The notes below the pieces were generated by a model. The model was not told the DNA's origin. It worked only from the letters and a program-made list of their open reading frames with translations, and made no database searches. The translations under genes and the position numbers were made by a program. A stretch of DNA of 24,723 bases, taken from contig PKXI01000322.1 in assembly GCA_003133425.1 (NCBI GenBank), positions 717 to 25,439 on the forward strand, read 5' to 3'. Source of the DNA: Acidobacteriaceae bacterium. Lineage in GTDB: Bacteria; Acidobacteriota; Terriglobia; Terriglobales; Acidobacteriaceae. Of the stretch, positions 22,945-24,723 are shown piece after piece (position 1 is the stretch's first letter; each line of letters opens with the position of its first letter).

Positions 22945-24447
22945 CTAGGACCACTGCAAAGTATGCACGGAATCCGCGGGCAGTTCGATGCCCAGGGAGC
23001 TTGAGCCGAGTATGAGCTGAACCTGCGTCTCTGGGCCGCGATTGGAAAGCACTACGACATAACATCCATCTGGGTTTCGGAAGCCAACGTGGGAGACAGG
23101 ATTCGTGGAAGCTTGCGCGGCACCCTCCGCAACTCCGTTGGTACGAAAGACCCTGGCTCCGCGGCGCACGTGTTTTGAGTAATGCGCAAGCGCCCAGAAG
23201 CGCCCGCTGCGGCTTATTGCGCGGGTCTTGCTATCGATGGTGATGACGCCACGGCCGGTGGTTGGCGCGCCAGGCACGACGTCCCCTTGCTCATGAATGC
23301 CGATATAGGGTGTTCCTGCCTCGTCGAGCGCCAGGTTCCACATGGTGATGGATCGCGCCCAGTTTCGGATCACGCTGTTGGCCCACTCCGCCCAGCGCGA
23401 CCAGGCGGTCATTGGGTCGGGAAAGCGAGTTCCGGGCTGACGCGGTTCGCGCTGTGGACCGCCCTCGGTGAAGTAGGCGCTCTTTTGAGGAAAGGCATCA
23501 TGCACCTGCGTCATGGCCGACGGTTCGCCGGCGTAGCCATGCCACGCAATGCCATCGATGAACTCGTTGGCCCGCGGATCGCTCAGTTCGGCAATGGCGC
23601 GTCCCCAGAGAGTGAAGTTGTGGTCCAGCACCCAGATTTTGGTGGAAATGCCCGCGTTGCGGAAGAGCGGTCCCAGGTATTTGCTTACGAAGAGGATTTC
23701 GTCTTCCTGCGACCACTGGCAGGCCGCATAACGGCCATCGACAGTTGTATCGACCTCGTTTTGGACGGTGATCGCGTCGATCCCCACGCCCTCCGCTTTG
23801 TAGGCTTCGAGGAACTTTTGGAAATAGCGCGAGTATGGCTCGAGATTGCTCTTGCGGATGGTTCCACCCAGCATGGAGCGGTTGAACTTCATCCATCCCG
23901 GCGGACTCCAGGGCGAGGAAAAGAGGAAGAGATCGGGATTGACTTTGCGTGCGTCCCTGAGCGCGGGAAGGATGTAGGCTCTGTCGTGGTCGATGGAAAA
24001 CTTTTTAAGCTCAGGATCGTCCTGCTCGCTGTCATCGAAGCTGTAAAGCGACTTCGAGTAGTCGCTTGCCCCGATGCAGGTCCGGCAGACGTTCATCGCC
24101 ATTTCGCCGGGAGCAAAAAGTTCGTGCATCAAGGCAGCCCGCTCGTCGGCGTGAAGCTGGTTGAGCATATAGCAGGCAGCATCGGTGAAGGCCGCGCCGA
24201 AGCCCAGCATCTCCTGTTGCGCCGCCGAGGGGTCGAGCACGATGGCATTGGATGCAATCGCAGTTGCAGGCTTCCATGCTAATGGCGCAGCCAGCTCGTG
24301 CCGCTTATCGCGGAAGGTGCTCCAAAGCTGCGCGGAACCAGTGGCTCCCGTACCGTTGGCCCAGGCTGGAATGCGATAGGATGCCACCAATCCAGCCATC
24401 GTGAACGACGCTGTCTTCAAGAATCGTCTGCGCGAACCGCTAGCCAT
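22945..24447 (-). CDS. Tat-exported GH30 family glycosidase
   Basis: 500 residues from ATG 24447, which has agggagg eight bases upstream; the frame also opens at 24501. The N-terminus MASGSRRRFLKTASFTMAGL is a twin-arginine signal. The body is a GH30 barrel with a C-terminal beta-domain: GFGAAFTDA (82-90), SSPWSPPGWMK (178-188), acid/base Glu231 in TVQNEVDT, WHGYAG, nucleophile Glu328 in YFTEGG, and MWNLALDE. It resembles the glucosylceramidase branch of GH30, which includes beta-glucosidases, beta-1,6-glucanases and beta-xylosidases, so the linkage cut is not certain. Tat export implies folding before export to the periplasm. Confidence 0.92.
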   Translation of the reverse strand: MASGSRRRFLKTASFTMAGLVASYRIPAWANGTGATGSAQLWSTFRDKRHELAAPLAWKPATAIASNAIVLDPSAAQQEMLGFGAAFTDAACYMLNQLHADERAALMHELFAPGEMAMNVCRTCIGASDYSKSLYSFDDSEQDDPELKKFSIDHDRAYILPALRDARKVNPDLFLFSSPWSPPGWMKFNRSMLGGTIRKSNLEPYSRYFQKFLEAYKAEGVGIDAITVQNEVDTTVDGRYAACQWSQEDEILFVSKYLGPLFRNAGISTKIWVLDHNFTLWGRAIAELSDPRANEFIDGIAWHGYAGEPSAMTQVHDAFPQKSAYFTEGGPQREPRQPGTRFPDPMTAWSRWAEWANSVIRNWARSITMWNLALDEAGTPYIGIHEQGDVVPGAPTTGRGVITIDSKTRAISRSGRFWALAHYSKHVRRGARVFRTNGVAEGAAQASTNPVSHVGFRNPDGCYVVVLSNRGPETQVQLILGSSSLGIELPADSVHTLQWS

Positions 24448-24606
24448 CGACGTGCCCTCCCTTTCAATGACGACTGAGATGTCGTTTTGAAATGCAACCA
24501 AACGTTAAGACTTCAGGCCGCGCAAGTCAAGGGGCGCGGTGTGCCGACGGGATAGGAACGCAAATCGATTGTCTTGAGGGGATGGCGTTGGATTTGGCGC
24601 AAACAA

Positions 24607-24642
24607 GAAGGCCAGGTTCCCGGTTGAGGGAGCCTGGCCTTC
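24607..24642. terminator. Rho-independent terminator of the right-edge gene
   Basis: Hairpin gaaggccagg...cctggccttc with inner ttccc/ggga pairing. It lies 20 bases after the stop of the minus-strand partial gene and is nearly identical to the hairpin at 19814-19849. Confidence 0.75.
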
Positions 24643-24662
24643 GTGTTCGGACTGATCTTGAG

Positions 24663-24723
24663 TTAGACGGTGTAGGTGCTGGAGGAGACGCGGCCGCCCT
24701 TGCCGGTCCAGTTGGTGTGGAAG
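24663..24723 (-). CDS. C-terminal end of an unidentified protein (partial)
   Basis: Only the last 19 codons and TAA are inside the window: FHTNWTGKGGRVSSSTYTV. The frame continues past the window edge. The terminator hairpin just after the stop, and a decayed copy of the same tail plus hairpin at 19814-19925, support it as a real gene end. The family cannot be named from so short a piece. Confidence 0.55.
   Translation of the reverse strand, partial: FHTNWTGKGGRVSSSTYTV

Noticed and set aside
22941..22963. Additional GGT-N3-ACC-like operator (tgctaggaccactg)
   Set aside because: The left half-site is missing and the stretch is the stop-codon end of the GH30 gene.

Overview
The window looks like a chromosomal segment of a soil Acidobacterium (Acidobacteriaceae/Terriglobia type). 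This is inferred from the moderately high GC, the densely secreted plant-polysaccharide enzymes, a receiver-thioredoxin-reductase fusion beside a cyclic-nucleotide-domain kinase, a phosphorylation-independent-looking LuxR regulator, and many short palindromic intergenic repeats. There are no rRNA, tRNA, phage, transposase or CRISPR features.

Left part (1-4950), signalling: a LuxR-type regulator with a degenerate receiver (minus strand) lies divergent from a plus-strand pair. The pair is a fusion of response-regulator receiver, thioredoxin-like domain and thioredoxin-reductase-like flavoprotein that lacks the CxxC pair, followed by a cyclic-nucleotide-binding-domain histidine kinase. A 168-bp element with perfect 19-bp inverted ends separates the two and supplies the stop codon of the first.

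Middle part (4951-18908), pectin and hexuronate use: a secreted GH28 polygalacturonase is followed by a convergent minus-strand operon running from 12956 down to 6536. Its order is uxaC (uronate isomerase), MFS hexuronate permease, LarA-type nickel-pincer racemase/epimerase homologue, uxaE (tagaturonate 3-epimerase) and an SDR dehydrogenase. A divergent GntR/FCD regulator faces the operon. Two similar GGT-N3-ACC palindromes, one in the uxaC/gntR intergenic region and one in front of the GH28 gene, may be its operators. Downstream on the plus strand are a secreted alpha/beta-hydrolase esterase, a GH105 unsaturated rhamnogalacturonyl hydrolase, the collapsed remains of a CE8 pectin methylesterase, and kduI. 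Together these genes would depolymerise pectin outside the cytoplasm, import galacturonate and convert it by isomerase plus 3-epimerase to fructuronate. Unsaturated ends would enter through GH105 and KduI. No standard UxuB, UxuA or KdgK is seen, so the SDR and the LarA homologue are candidates to fill the missing steps.

Right part (18909-24723): a secreted cupin protein, a secreted two-lobed retropepsin-like aspartic protease homologue, a XylE-type sugar:H+ symporter, and a Tat-exported GH30 glycosidase. The last 19 codons of an unidentified minus-strand gene run off the window end. A decayed copy of that gene's tail, with its terminator at the same spacing, sits at 19814-19925.

The intergenic regions carry at least four repeat families. 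Members of two of them differ in sequence while keeping a hairpin.
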